Source: Leifsonia aquatica (GTDB lineage: Bacteria > Actinomycetota > Actinomycetes > Actinomycetales > Microbacteriaceae). From it: 64,000 nt of DNA. The position numbers were made by a program, and so were the translations under genes. This document shows, piece after piece, positions 6,544-15,926 of this stretch. Location of the stretch: NCBI RefSeq assembly GCF_014190775.1, contig NZ_JACHVP010000002.1, positions 124,001-188,000 on the forward strand. The letters run 5' to 3'. The notes below the pieces were generated by a model. It was not told the origin of the DNA, did not search any database, and saw only the letters and a program-made list of their open reading frames with translations. Each line of letters begins with the position of its first letter. Position 1 is the first letter of the stretch.

Positions 6544-9500
6544 TCAGCCTACGCTCGCGGTCCGGATCACCTCATCGGAGAACCGGGTCGGGTTGCCGAA
6601 GCGGTGGTTCGTGATCGAGATCGCCTGCTCGTGCAGGAACGGGAGCACCTCCACCCGCCCCGACGGCGTCACGGCCCCGGAGTACACGGCGATGTCAGGT
6701 GCGCCGCTGAGAGCGTCGGCGAGGGCCACCGGGTCGCCTCCGATGAGCCGGATGCGGTGTACGCCCGCCATACCGCCGCGCAGTCGCGCCAGCCACTGGG
6801 CGTCGTCCTCCACGGTGACCTCGATCTCGCGTTCGCGGAGGAGGTGGTGCGTCGCACGGGGCAGTTTGAGCGCGGTGCTCACCGAGAACGGCGAGCGCGC
6901 GATCGTCCCCGCCGCGATGATGCGCAGCAGTTCCGCGAGTGTGCTCCCCTCCGAGAGCCGGATGGTCACGGGGACGGGACGGTAGCGGAAGAGGTTGCGC
7001 TCCACCCCGAGCGCGGACACGTCCTTCACCTGGCGGTACTCGGTGGCGACGGCGATCGCGTCGCTGAGTGCCGAGCGACGGACGAGGTCGAACGCAGCGT
7101 AATCCATCGACGATTGCCCGGACTCGATCAGATCCGACACGCGGTCCTCGAGGCCGCGGAGATGCAGGCTGGCGCTGGACCGCCCCGTCTCGGGGACCCA
7201 TCCGCCGAGTCCGAGGAGGTAGTTGGGACCGCCCGCCTTCGTGCCGGCCCCCACGGAGGAGCGCTTCCAGCCGCCGAACGGCTGCCGCCGCACGATCGCG
7301 CCGGTGATGCCGCGGTTGACGTAGAGGTTGCCGGCTTCGACGGTCTCCAGCCACTCGGCCAGCTCATCCGAGTCGAGGGAGTGCAGCCCGGCCGTCAGGC
7401 CGTACTCGACGGCGTTCTGGTACCGCACCGCCTCGTCGAGGGTGCGGGCGGTCATGATCCCGAGCACCGGGCCGAAGAACTCGGTGAGGTGGAAGTAGGA
7501 GCCGGGCTGGACCCCGGTGCGGATGCCCGGGGACCAGAGGCGGCCGGTGTCGTCCAGCCGCTTCGGTTCCACGAGCCACTCCTCGTCGGATCCGAGCGTG
7601 GTGAGGGCGTGCAGGAGCTTGCCTGCGGCCGGCTCGATCAACGGGCCCATCTGGCTGGTCGGATCGGAGGGATAGCCGACGCGCAGGCTCGTGGTGGCGT
7701 CGATCAGCTGGCGCCGGAACCGCTCCGAGCGAGCGACCGAGCCGACCAGGATGACGATGCTCGCCGCGGAGCATTTCTGCCCGGCGTGGCCGAACGCGCT
7801 CTTCACGATGTCGGAGACGGCGAGGTCGTAGTCGGCGCTCGGGGTCACGATGATGGTGTTCTTACCGCTGGTCTCCGCCAAGAGGGGGAGGTCGGGCCGC
7901 CACGAGCGGAAGAGCGTCGCCGTCTCGTACGAGCCGGTGAGGATTACGCGGCCGACCCGCGGGTCCGCGATCAGCGATCGGCCGAGCTCGTTCTCCGGCG
8001 CATCGGCGAGCGCGAGGAGTTCTCGCGGGATTCCGGCCTCCCACAGCGCCTCGACGAGCACCGCTGCACAGCGCTTGGCCTGCGGTGCCGGCTTGATGAT
8101 CACCCCGCTACCCGCGGCGAGCGCGGAGAGCACGGATCCTGCCGGGATGGCGACGGGGAAGTTCCACGGCGGCGTGACAACCGTGAGTGCGGAGGGGACG
8201 AATCGCGCGCCCTGCACGCGGTCGAGGTCGCGCGCGAGCGCCGCGTAGTAGTGGGCGAAGTCGACGGCCTCGCTCACCTCCGGGTCGGCCTCGGCGATGG
8301 TCTTGCCCGTCTCGGCGGCCATCACCTCGATGAGGCGGTCGCGGTTGGCCTCCAGCGCGTGGCCGGCGCGGTCGAGCACGGCGGCGCGGTCGTATCCGCT
8401 GCGCGTCCCCCACGAGGTGCCGGCTGTGACGGTCTGCCGGAGGATGGTCTCGAGCCGGGTGGCGTCCGTCACGGCGGCGGCCGCGATGGTCGCGGAGCCG
8501 AGGTCGGAGGCGGTGGACCGGGAGAGGATGCGACGCCCCCAGCTGCGGTTCGCGGCGATCGATGGGTCGGTGTCCGGCGCCTTGCGGAAGGCGGCCGCCG
8601 CCGTCCCCGCCGCGACGGGAGCCGACGCAGCGGGCGCAGTCGCCGAGTCGGACGACGCCGCCGCTTCCACCGAGGGGAGCGCGGGATCCTCGACGTCGAA
8701 CAGGCCGTCGCCCGCGGATCCGCGCGACAGACCGAGGACCACGCTCGTGAGGCCTTCGTCGGTCTGGCCGCTGGGAAGCACTGCGGGCGGCCGCGTGAAC
8801 GACGGAGCGGTCGCCTCCTCCCATTCGCGGGTCCGGTCCTGCTGACGATGCGGCACGGGAGCGGCGCCGCGCGGGAGCGCGTCGGCCTCGAGGGCCGCCA
8901 CCGAGGCGAGGAAGCGCTCCTTCTCCCGGTCGAACAGCGCCGGGTCCGAGTCCAGCTCGAAGACCGCGGACATGAAGTTCTCCTGGCTCGCGTTCTCCTC
9001 CAGCCGGCGGATCAGGTACGAGATCGCCACGTCGAACTCCCCCGGGTCGACGACGGGGGTGTAGAGCAGGAGGCCGCCAACAGTCCGCTTGACCGCGTCC
9101 GCCTGCGCCGTCGCCATCCCGAGCAGCATCTCGAAGTCGATCCGTTCCGTCACGCCCCGTTGCGAAGCAAGGAGCCATGCGTACGCCACATCGAAGAGGT
9201 TGTGACCGGCGACGCCGATCTTCACCGCGTCCGTGTGCTCGGGCGTCAGCGCCCAGTCCAGCACCCGTTTGTAGTTCGCGTCGGTCTCGAGCTTGCTGCC
9301 ATAGGTCGCGAGCGGCCAGCCGTGGATCGCGGCATCCACGCGCTCCATGGCGAGGTTCGCTCCCTTGACGACACGGACCTTGATGGGGGCGCCGCCCTGC
9401 ACGCGTCGCTCCGCAGCCCACTCGGTGAGCGTCTGCAGGGCGTCGAGAGCGTCGGGCAGGTACGCCTGCAGCACGATCCCCGCCTCGAGTCCTCTGAACT

Positions 9501-10272
9501 GCGGCTTGCCGAGGATGCCGGTGAAGACCGCGACGGTGAGATCGAGGTCGCGGTACTCCTCCATGTCGAGGTTGATGAATTTCGGGGTGGGGGAGGTCGC
9601 GGCCAGCTCGTAGAGCGGAGTGAGTCGTTCGACCACGCGCTGCACGGTCTCGTCGAACGCCCACATCGACAGCTGCGACGCGATCGAGGAGACCTTGATC
9701 GACACGTAGTCGACGTCGTCCCTGGCCAGGAGCGCCCGCGTGCCTTCCAGACGGCGTGCGGCCTCCGCCTCGCCGAGCACCGCCTCGCCGAGCAGGTTCA
9801 GGTTGAGCCGTGCGCCGTGGCCTTGCGGGTCGGCGGGAGCGCGGAGGTGCGCGATGGCCGGGCCCAGCTTCTGCGGCGTCGCGTCGACCACGAGGTGGCC
9901 GACCATGCGGCGGAGCACCTGCCGGGCGATGGGGATGACGATCCAGGGCACCACCGGACCCAAGGCGCCTCCGAGCCAGATCGCCAGCCGCATGTACCAG
10001 GGGAGGAAGCGCGGGATGCGCTTGGCGACCCGCTGCAGGTTGTAGCCCGCCACGAAGAGGTCCTGCGGGCGGGCGACGCCGTCCACGAACCCGACCGCGA
10101 AATCGAGGCCGTCCGGGTCGCGGAGCACGCCGGCGAGGCGTTCGGCCGCCGGGTCCTGCCGGGAGCCGTCGCTCGCGCGGGCACTCTCGGTCAGCCAGAC
10201 GCGCACCAGCTCGACGGCCTCGTGGGCCAGCTGAGCAGGGCGCTGCGGGGCGCCGTCCGTGTCATCCACCAT
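6544..10272 (-). CDS. putA: Bifunctional proline dehydrogenase / L-glutamate gamma-semialdehyde dehydrogenase
   Basis: 1242 residues. The N-terminal FAD-dependent proline dehydrogenase barrel contains VSIKVSSIASQL and the substrate motif YLIRRLEENASQENF (about 400-440). The NAD-dependent aldehyde dehydrogenase follows a Ala/Ser/Pro-rich linker and carries the Glu of LAETSGKN and catalytic Cys834 (GHAGQKCSA). A further C-terminal ALDH-superfamily-like domain makes it a long type without the N-terminal ribbon-helix-helix DNA-binding domain, so it should not self-repress. It converts proline to glutamate with internal channelling of the semialdehyde and feeds electrons to quinone. The ATG at 10272 is supported by a TACAGT -10 seven bases upstream; upstream in-frame codons are not needed. 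Confidence 0.96.
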   Translation of the reverse strand: MVDDTDGAPQRPAQLAHEAVELVRVWLTESARASDGSRQDPAAERLAGVLRDPDGLDFAVGFVDGVARPQDLFVAGYNLQRVAKRIPRFLPWYMRLAIWLGGALGPVVPWIVIPIARQVLRRMVGHLVVDATPQKLGPAIAHLRAPADPQGHGARLNLNLLGEAVLGEAEAARRLEGTRALLARDDVDYVSIKVSSIASQLSMWAFDETVQRVVERLTPLYELAATSPTPKFINLDMEEYRDLDLTVAVFTGILGKPQFRGLEAGIVLQAYLPDALDALQTLTEWAAERRVQGGAPIKVRVVKGANLAMERVDAAIHGWPLATYGSKLETDANYKRVLDWALTPEHTDAVKIGVAGHNLFDVAYAWLLASQRGVTERIDFEMLLGMATAQADAVKRTVGGLLLYTPVVDPGEFDVAISYLIRRLEENASQENFMSAVFELDSDPALFDREKERFLASVAALEADALPRGAAPVPHRQQDRTREWEEATAPSFTRPPAVLPSGQTDEGLTSVVLGLSRGSAGDGLFDVEDPALPSVEAAASSDSATAPAASAPVAAGTAAAAFRKAPDTDPSIAANRSWGRRILSRSTASDLGSATIAAAAVTDATRLETILRQTVTAGTSWGTRSGYDRAAVLDRAGHALEANRDRLIEVMAAETGKTIAEADPEVSEAVDFAHYYAALARDLDRVQGARFVPSALTVVTPPWNFPVAIPAGSVLSALAAGSGVIIKPAPQAKRCAAVLVEALWEAGIPRELLALADAPENELGRSLIADPRVGRVILTGSYETATLFRSWRPDLPLLAETSGKNTIIVTPSADYDLAVSDIVKSAFGHAGQKCSAASIVILVGSVARSERFRRQLIDATTSLRVGYPSDPTSQMGPLIEPAAGKLLHALTTLGSDEEWLVEPKRLDDTGRLWSPGIRTGVQPGSYFHLTEFFGPVLGIMTARTLDEAVRYQNAVEYGLTAGLHSLDSDELAEWLETVEAGNLYVNRGITGAIVRRQPFGGWKRSSVGAGTKAGGPNYLLGLGGWVPETGRSSASLHLRGLEDRVSDLIESGQSSMDYAAFDLVRRSALSDAIAVATEYRQVKDVSALGVERNLFRYRPVPVTIRLSEGSTLAELLRIIAAGTIARSPFSVSTALKLPRATHHLLREREIEVTVEDDAQWLARLRGGMAGVHRIRLIGGDPVALADALSGAPDIAVYSGAVTPSGRVEVLPFLHEQAISITNHRFGNPTRFSDEVIRTASVG
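6546..6551 (-). promoter_or_regulatory. -10 element, leaderless aldo/keto reductase
   Basis: TAGGCT on the minus strand, 6 bases before the ATG at 6539. The same hexamer at the same distance recurs before the oxidoreductase at 57998. Confidence 0.55.
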
Positions 10273-10279
10273 GATCACG

Positions 10280-10392
10280 ACTGTAACGACCCCGGCCGCG
10301 CGGACGCTGGCGGCGCTCGAACATGTGGAGAAGTCGCAGCCGGAGCGACCGTTGTGGAGAGCATTCGTCTCCCCGTGGGCGTCGCCTAGGCT
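10280..10392. promoter_or_regulatory. Divergent leaderless promoters of putA and a FAD oxidoreductase
   Basis: Minus strand: TACAGT (10280-10285), 7 bases before the putA ATG. Plus strand: TAGGCT (10387-10392), 7 bases before the ATG at 10400. The 127-bp intergenic region has no clear Shine-Dalgarno sequence for either gene. Confidence 0.5.
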
Positions 10393-10399
10393 CTCTTGC

Positions 10400-12016
10400 A
10401 TGACGGACAGCGCACCCTCCTCCCCCGCCGCGACGCACGACGTCGTGATCGTCGGCGGCGGCCACAACGGGCTCACCGCCGCGGCCTATCTCGCGAAGGC
10501 CGGCAAGAGCGTGATCCTGCTCGAGCGCCTCGACGACGTCGGCGGTGCAGCGGTCAGCGCGCAGGCATTCCCTGGGGTGGAGGCGCGACTCTCGCGCTAC
10601 TCCTATCTCGTGAGCCTCCTCCCCCAGCGCATCATCGACGACCTGGGGCTCGACATCCGGCTCGCCCGGCGCCGGTACTCGTCGTACACGCCTGTCCCGG
10701 GAGACCCCACGGGCGCCGGCCTGCTCATCGACAACACCGACCAGGAGGCGACGGCGGCGTCCTTCGCGCGCGTCGGCGCAGCGGCGGACGCCGAGGCCTT
10801 CACCGCCTTCTACGAGTCGACGGGAGAGGTCGCGCGCGCCCTCTGGCCGACGGTGACCGAGCCCCTCCTGACCCGCTCGGAGGCCCGCGGCCTGGTCGGT
10901 GACGACGAGCTCTGGGACGCCCTGATCGAGCAGCCCATCGGCGGCTTCATCGAGTCGCGCCTGCAGAGCGACCTCGTCCGGGGCGTCGCCGCGACCGACG
11001 CACTCATCGGCACGTTCGCCAGCGTCTCCGACGCGTCGCTCGATCAGAACCGCTGCTTCCTTTACCACGTCATCGGCCAGGGCACGGGCGAGTGGGATGT
11101 CCCGATCGGCGGGATGGGCGCCGTCACCGGCGAGCTCGCCCGCGTCGCTCGCGAGGCCGGCGCGCGCATCGTCACGGGCGCCGAGGTCACGGCCATCCAC
11201 CCCGACGGCTCGGTGTCCTACCTGCGCAACGGCCACGAGCGTCATGTCGAGGGCGAGCACGTCCTCGTGAACGTCGCGCCGGAGGTCCTCGACCGCCTGC
11301 TCGACGCGGACGGCGACCCCGATGCCCGCACCGGCACCGATACCCCGGCCCGCGCGCGCGCCGAGGGCGCACAGGTGAAGGTCAACCTCCTGCTGAGCCG
11401 CCTCCCCCGGCTCCGCGACGAGTCGCTCGACCCGCAGGCGGCCTTCGGCGGCACGTTCCACATCAACGAGACCTACACGCAGCTCGAGGCCGCTCACGCC
11501 GGGATGCTGCGCGGCGTCATGCCCGAATTCCTGCCCTGCGAGATCTACTGCCACACTCTCGCCGATCCCAGCATCCTCGATCCCGAGCTGGCGGAGAGCG
11601 GCGCGCAGACCATCACGGTCTTCGGCCTCCACACCCCTGACCGCTGGCTGACCGACGAGAACAACGACGCCACACGCCAGCGCCTGCAGGATGCCGTGCT
11701 CGCCTCGCTCGACTCCGTGCTCGCCGAGCCGATCGAGAGCCTCCTGCTCACCGACGGCGACGGCAACCCCTGCATCGAGACCAAGACCACGCGCGACCTC
11801 GAACGCGCCCTCAACATGCCCGGCGGCAACATCTTCCACGGGCCGCTGTCGTGGCCGTTCGCCGAGGACGACGAGCCCCTCGGCACGCCCGCGGAGCGCT
11901 GGGGTGTCGCGACGCAGCACCCCCGCATCCTCCTCTGCGGCTCGGGCGCCCGACGGGGCGGAGCGGTCAGCGGGCTCGGTGGGCACAACGCCGCGATGGC
12001 CGTTCTGGAGGGCTGA
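10400..12016 (+). CDS. Phytoene-desaturase-like NAD(P)/FAD-dependent oxidoreductase
   Basis: 538 residues. A Rossmann FAD-binding motif lies near the N-terminus (DVVIVGGGHNGLTAAAYLAK, about 14-33), with the ribose-binding acidic end LLERLDDVGG. The C-terminus carries the second FAD motif (LLCGSGARRGGAVSGLGGHN). The middle (MLRGVMPEFLPCEIYCHTL) resembles the PYROXD2-like group of the phytoene desaturase superfamily. It should be a flavin amine- or carbon-oxidising enzyme; no carotenoid genes are near, so a carotenoid role is unsupported. It is transcribed divergently from putA. Confidence 0.88.
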   Translation: MTDSAPSSPAATHDVVIVGGGHNGLTAAAYLAKAGKSVILLERLDDVGGAAVSAQAFPGVEARLSRYSYLVSLLPQRIIDDLGLDIRLARRRYSSYTPVPGDPTGAGLLIDNTDQEATAASFARVGAAADAEAFTAFYESTGEVARALWPTVTEPLLTRSEARGLVGDDELWDALIEQPIGGFIESRLQSDLVRGVAATDALIGTFASVSDASLDQNRCFLYHVIGQGTGEWDVPIGGMGAVTGELARVAREAGARIVTGAEVTAIHPDGSVSYLRNGHERHVEGEHVLVNVAPEVLDRLLDADGDPDARTGTDTPARARAEGAQVKVNLLLSRLPRLRDESLDPQAAFGGTFHINETYTQLEAAHAGMLRGVMPEFLPCEIYCHTLADPSILDPELAESGAQTITVFGLHTPDRWLTDENNDATRQRLQDAVLASLDSVLAEPIESLLLTDGDGNPCIETKTTRDLERALNMPGGNIFHGPLSWPFAEDDEPLGTPAERWGVATQHPRILLCGSGARRGGAVSGLGGHNAAMAVLEG

Positions 12017-12146
12017 GAGCGGCACGTGCGCGGGCTGAGAGGACTCGCACCCACCACCCATCACCCGCCCAGCGCCACCACTGCCGCGATGCCCGGGCGG
12101 TGACTATGGTGAGGGACACGAGGGTCGGACTCAATGGGAGGTCATC

Positions 12147-12698
12147 ATGACACCGCAGCCGACGGGAAGACTGGTCCGCAAGGACGACGGGGTCTATGTG
12201 GTGCTCGACCGCATCGTCCACGCGCCGATCGAGGAGGTCTGGGCCTTCTTCAGCAGGTCCGCGTACCTCAGCCGATGGATCGGCGAGTTCACCGGCACCC
12301 CCTCCACCGGGGCCGTGAAGTTCCGGATGAACGCGGAGGGCGACGGCGCCGAGTGGGAGAACGTGACCATCCGGCTGTGCGACGCCCCGCACCGCCTGCA
12401 CGTCGACGTCGGCACCGCCCCGGCGCGCCGGATGTTCGTACACCTGACGGAGTCGAGCGGCCACACCACGATCACGTTCGGCGACCTCCTGCACACCGTC
12501 GCGGAGGGCGCGGATTACGGGGTGGGCTGGGACTACTACCTCGACCGGATGATCGCGGCGCACGACGGCAAGCCGCTGCCCGTCTGGGACGAGTACTACC
12601 CCGACTTCCTCGACCACTACAAGACGCTGTGCCGAGAACTCGACCACGATCTGAAGATCGAGCACGCCGAGGCCCTGCGCAACGGCACCACCGGCTGA
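12147..12698 (+). CDS. SRPBCC domain protein
   Basis: 183 residues beginning MTPQPTGRLVRKDDG. Helix-grip features: IVHAPIEEVWAFFSRSAYLSRWIGEF, then alternating strands (VKFRMNAEGDGAEWENVTI), and a long C-terminal helix (DEYYPDFLDHYKTLC). Related to activator-of-Hsp90/polyketide-cyclase-like small-molecule binding proteins. Unlike most neighbours this gene has a leader with a Shine-Dalgarno-like GGGAGG about 6 bases before the ATG. Function unassigned; it is the second SRPBCC gene in the window and not an obvious recent duplicate of the first. Confidence 0.8.
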   Translation: MTPQPTGRLVRKDDGVYVVLDRIVHAPIEEVWAFFSRSAYLSRWIGEFTGTPSTGAVKFRMNAEGDGAEWENVTIRLCDAPHRLHVDVGTAPARRMFVHLTESSGHTTITFGDLLHTVAEGADYGVGWDYYLDRMIAAHDGKPLPVWDEYYPDFLDHYKTLCRELDHDLKIEHAEALRNGTTG

Positions 12699-12735
12699 CC
12701 GGCTAGCCCACCGCAGGACGCGCCCCACAGCCCGC

Positions 12736-13695
12736 TCAGTGCCAGCGGTGATCCTGCACGGTCATCCGCGGCCCGCGACGTTCGAATCGGAATCCGCTCG
12801 CGAGGATCAGCCGCACCACGCGCTGCCGGTGCCCCGTCCACGGTTCCAGGAGTTCGAGCATCCCGTCGTCGTCCACGCGGCGCCCGATGAGGGCTTCGCC
12901 GACGTAGTGAGCCAGGTGGTAGTCGCCGACACTCACGAGGTCGGGATGCGCGTGCGACCGCTGCAGGGTCTCGGCGGCGGTCCACTGCCCGACGCCCGGC
13001 ACCGTCCGCAGCGCGTCGGCCGCCGCGGCCAGCGTCTCCGCCCGCTCGGCCGCGCGCTCGAGCGAGGTGGCCACCACGAGCACCGCTTGGGCTGCACGCG
13101 CCCGCCGCGGGTCGACGCCCGCCCGATGCCAGTCCCAGGAGGGGATGCCACGCCACTGCTCGATCGTCGGCACCACGCGCATCCCCTCGGGCGCCGGTCC
13201 CGGTGCGGGCTCGCCGTACCAGCGGAGCAGTCGCGCCCACGAGCGGTAGGCCTCCAGGCTCGTCACCCGCTGCTCGATGATCGCCGGCAGGAGCGCCTCC
13301 AGGAGGCGTCCCGTGCGGGCGAGCCGCAGGCCCGGATTACGGTGCAGGCTTCCGCGGAGCAGTGGATGCCCGCTCACGTCGAGCCCGCTCCAGTCGTCGT
13401 CGCGGCCGAGCAGCGCCGGCACGGCGTCGATGGCCCACGCGGCACCCGGCCCCCATGCCGTCGCCCGGATCGAGCCGTCCCGCGCCGGCCGATGGATGCG
13501 CAGTGTCGCCGGGCCGTGGGGCGTGCGCCAGGTGCGCCAGACGCCCCCGAGGTCCCACTGGGTCGTCGGGTCGTAGGGCCCGCGCCCGAGGAGGCCGAGC
13601 GTGGCCGGCACGTCGATCGCGACGGCGGGCCGGTAGACGGTCTCCGCGTCGGGGAGGGCGTGCGACCCGGAGGCGGCGGGCAGCACGGCGGTCAT
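12736..13695 (-). CDS. AlkA-like DNA-3-methyladenine glycosylase (HhH-GPD)
   Basis: 319 residues. The C-terminal half has the helix-hairpin-helix (VPGVGQWTAAET, about 232-243) and the catalytic Asp258 of the GPD motif (VSVGDYHLAHYVG). The N-terminal half (WRTWRTPHGPATLRIHR) resembles the AlkA_N region. It should flip and excise alkylated purines in base-excision repair. The start is the ATG at 13695 rather than the in-frame ATG at 13704, because TAGCAT (13703-13708) ends 7 bases upstream and overlaps the longer version. A putative glycosylase of unusual specificity is possible; the family assignment is firm. Confidence 0.9.
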   Translation of the reverse strand: MTAVLPAASGSHALPDAETVYRPAVAIDVPATLGLLGRGPYDPTTQWDLGGVWRTWRTPHGPATLRIHRPARDGSIRATAWGPGAAWAIDAVPALLGRDDDWSGLDVSGHPLLRGSLHRNPGLRLARTGRLLEALLPAIIEQRVTSLEAYRSWARLLRWYGEPAPGPAPEGMRVVPTIEQWRGIPSWDWHRAGVDPRRARAAQAVLVVATSLERAAERAETLAAAADALRTVPGVGQWTAAETLQRSHAHPDLVSVGDYHLAHYVGEALIGRRVDDDGMLELLEPWTGHRQRVVRLILASGFRFERRGPRMTVQDHRWH

Positions 13696-13702
13696 GCGGC
13701 AC

Positions 13703-13776
13703 ATGCTACGTCAGCCTCCTGACAGCGGATGAGCGCCCCGGGCCCCTTCCCGCGTGTCGGTGGACTCCCCTACATT
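13703..13776. promoter_or_regulatory. Divergent leaderless promoters of alkA-like gene and FAD oxidoreductase
   Basis: Minus strand: TAGCAT (13703-13708), 7 bases before the ATG at 13695. Plus strand: TACATT (13771-13776), 7 bases before the ATG at 13784. These decide both start codons. Confidence 0.5.
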
Positions 13777-13783
13777 CGGCGCC

Positions 13784-15154
13784 ATGGGAATCGAACTCGA
13801 CGACGAACTCGTCGCGCAGCTGCGTGAATCCGTCCGCGGCACCGTCCTCCTCCGTGGCGACGATGGCCTCGCCGCCGAAGCCACGTGCTTCAACCCGACC
13901 ATCCGTCACGACCCCGACATCCTCGTCGCCGCGCGCGACGAGGGCGACGTGGTGCAGGCCGTGCGCTTCGCCCGCGCGAACGGACTGCCGCTGCGCATCC
14001 AGGCGACCGGCCACGGGTCCGAGGCGCCGATCTCCGGCGGCCTGCTGCTGATCACCCGCGACCTCGACCTCCTCGACGTGGATGCCGCCTCCCGCCGCGC
14101 ACGGATCGGCGCCGGCCTCCGCTGGGCGCCCGTCATCGCCGCGACGGCCGAGCACGGGCTCGCGCCGGTCACCGGCTCGTCGACCAGCGTCGGAGCGGTC
14201 GGGTACACGCTCGGTGGCGGTCTCGGCCCGCTCGCCCGCAGTCACGGCTTCACCGCCGACTGGGTGCGGGGGTTCCGTGTCGTGACCGCCGATGGCGAGC
14301 TCGTGACCGCCGACGACACCACCCATCCCGAACTCTTCTGGGCCCTGCGCGGCGGCAAAGGCGGACTCGGCGTCGTCACCGAGATGACGCTCGAGCTCGT
14401 CCCACTCTCCAGCCTGTACGGCGGCAGCGTCTTCTTCGAGGGCGACGCGATCGAGGACGCCTTCCGCGCCTGGACCGACTGGGCGGCCGGCCTCGCCGAG
14501 GAGGCGACCACGTCCGTGGCGTTCCTCCGCATCCCGGACGTGGAGGGTCCCCCGCCGCCCCTCCGCGGTCGCTCTCTGTTGAACGTGCGGTTCGCGTATC
14601 CCGGCGACGCCGAGGAGGGCGAGCGCCTCTTCGCGCCGATGCGCGCCGCGGCTCCGGTCTACCTCGACTTCGTCGCCGAGATGCCGGCGACGGCGGTGGC
14701 GACCATCCACAACGATCCCGAGGTGGGCGGCCCGAGCTGGATCCGTGGGCACATGCTCGACTCGTTCGATCGGGAGCTGGCGGAGGCGCTGCTGCCGCTG
14801 ATCGGCCCGCGTGCGGAGTCGCCGTTCCTTGCGGTCGAGGTGCGCCAGCTCGGCGGCGCGACCCACCGCGACCCGGCGGGCGGCACGGCGGTCGGCGGCC
14901 GGGCGAGCACCCACACGTTCAGCTCGATCGCGGCCGACCCGACGACGTTCGCCGAGGCCGCGCCCGTTCACGCGGAGGCGATCGCCGCCGTGCTCGGCGA
15001 TCGCGTCTCACCGGTGACGAACATCAACTGGGCGACCGATCTGGACGACCCTGCCGAGTTCGATCGCATGTGGCCGCCGACGATCGCCAGCCGTCTCGCC
15101 GAGACCCGGTCCCGGTGGGACCCGGAGCGCGTCTTCCCGTTCGGCCCCGCCTAG
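13784..15154 (+). CDS. FAD-binding oxidoreductase, berberine-bridge-enzyme type
   Basis: 456 residues. The N-terminal FAD_binding_4 (VAO/PCMH fold) domain spans about 35-205, with the loop LPLRIQATGHGSEAPISGG. The His of TGHG is the residue that usually bonds covalently to the flavin in this family. Further motifs are TSVGAVGYTLGGGLGPLAR and RGGKGGLGVVTEM. The BBE C-terminal motif appears at the end (INWATD and RLAETRSRWDPERVF). It is a flavin oxidase of sugars, alcohols or secondary metabolites; the substrate is unknown. A short hairpin directly overlaps and follows its stop. Confidence 0.9.
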   Translation: MGIELDDELVAQLRESVRGTVLLRGDDGLAAEATCFNPTIRHDPDILVAARDEGDVVQAVRFARANGLPLRIQATGHGSEAPISGGLLLITRDLDLLDVDAASRRARIGAGLRWAPVIAATAEHGLAPVTGSSTSVGAVGYTLGGGLGPLARSHGFTADWVRGFRVVTADGELVTADDTTHPELFWALRGGKGGLGVVTEMTLELVPLSSLYGGSVFFEGDAIEDAFRAWTDWAAGLAEEATTSVAFLRIPDVEGPPPPLRGRSLLNVRFAYPGDAEEGERLFAPMRAAAPVYLDFVAEMPATAVATIHNDPEVGGPSWIRGHMLDSFDRELAEALLPLIGPRAESPFLAVEVRQLGGATHRDPAGGTAVGGRASTHTFSSIAADPTTFAEAAPVHAEAIAAVLGDRVSPVTNINWATDLDDPAEFDRMWPPTIASRLAETRSRWDPERVFPFGPA

Positions 15155-15170
15155 CGGCGAGCCCCGCTAG
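15151..15170 (+). terminator. Hairpin at end of FAD oxidoreductase gene
   Basis: CTAGCGG and CCGCTAG form a perfect 7-bp stem around a 6-base loop, overlapping the TAG stop. No T-run follows, as is common for GC-rich actinobacterial terminators. It lies between convergent genes. Confidence 0.4.
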
Positions 15171-15195
15171 CGGCTGCGCCCGGCCGCGCCCGGCG

Positions 15196-15747
15196 TCACT
15201 CGTTCCAGACGCTGGGCGCGGCCGCGCGGGTCGACGGCAGCGCCGCGTCCGCACCCCACTCGAGCAGCCACTCGGGCACCGCGACATCGCTCGGCGCCGG
15301 GCCCACGGCCTCCAGCAGCTCGTCGATCGTCACGATGCCGCCACCGCGCTTGAGGAAGCGGCCGCGGATGAACGCCTGCGTGTAGATCTCGCCGTCCACC
15401 GTGAACCGCTGCTCCACGTAGACGGCCTTCTCGTCGAAGCCGAGGATGCGCGACTCGACCACGAACGGCTGCCAGAGTTCCAGCGACTTGCGGAACGAGA
15501 TCGTCTCCGACGCCACCACCGGGTACCACCCGCGCTTCTTGAAGACGGCCCACACCCCGTTGCGGCTGAGCAGGTCGAAGCGGCCGATGTCGGCGATCGA
15601 CAGGTACACCCCGTTGTTCATGTGCTTCAGGATGTCGAGGTCGGTCGGCATCACCCGGAACTTCGTGCGGGCCACATCCCAATGTCCGAGCCGCGGTCCG
15701 AAGCGGGAGAGCCAGAAGTGGAGCATCGTCCGGAAGATCATGTGCAC
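15196..15747 (-). CDS. Acyl-CoA thioesterase-like (hotdog/4HBT) protein
   Basis: 183 residues. The segment MPTDLDILKHMNNGVYLSIA is typical of the 4-hydroxybenzoyl-CoA thioesterase-like hotdog family, followed by strands VEQRFTVDGEIYTQAFIRGRF. It should hydrolyse or bind acyl-CoA or acyl-ACP; related actinobacterial genes are annotated as thioesterases. The preferred start is the GTG at 15747 (MHMIFRTML), because TACTCT (15754-15759) ends exactly 6 bases before it; an ATG lies two codons further in. No operon partner. Confidence 0.85.
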   Translation of the reverse strand: MHMIFRTMLHFWLSRFGPRLGHWDVARTKFRVMPTDLDILKHMNNGVYLSIADIGRFDLLSRNGVWAVFKKRGWYPVVASETISFRKSLELWQPFVVESRILGFDEKAVYVEQRFTVDGEIYTQAFIRGRFLKRGGGIVTIDELLEAVGPAPSDVAVPEWLLEWGADAALPSTRAAAPSVWNE

Positions 15748-15753
15748 CGAGCC

Positions 15754-15920
15754 AGAGTAGCCACCGGCCAACGATCTCGCGCAATCGTTGTGTCCGATCT
15801 CCAACTGCGATCGGCGCTCAGTATTCAGGTGTTGTGCGATTTCACCCGCGACACCGTTCCGCCACGCTCAACCACCGTGCGCGCCCGGGAAAGACGTGCA
15901 CGCGGCCACTCCCGTAGCGT
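15754..15920. promoter_or_regulatory. Divergent leaderless promoters of thioesterase and small membrane protein
   Basis: Minus strand: TACTCT (15754-15759), 6 bases before the GTG at 15747. Plus strand: TAGCGT (15915-15920), 6 bases before the ATG at 15927. The 150 bases between show no other signal I can name. Confidence 0.45.
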
Positions 15921-15926
15921 CGCAGC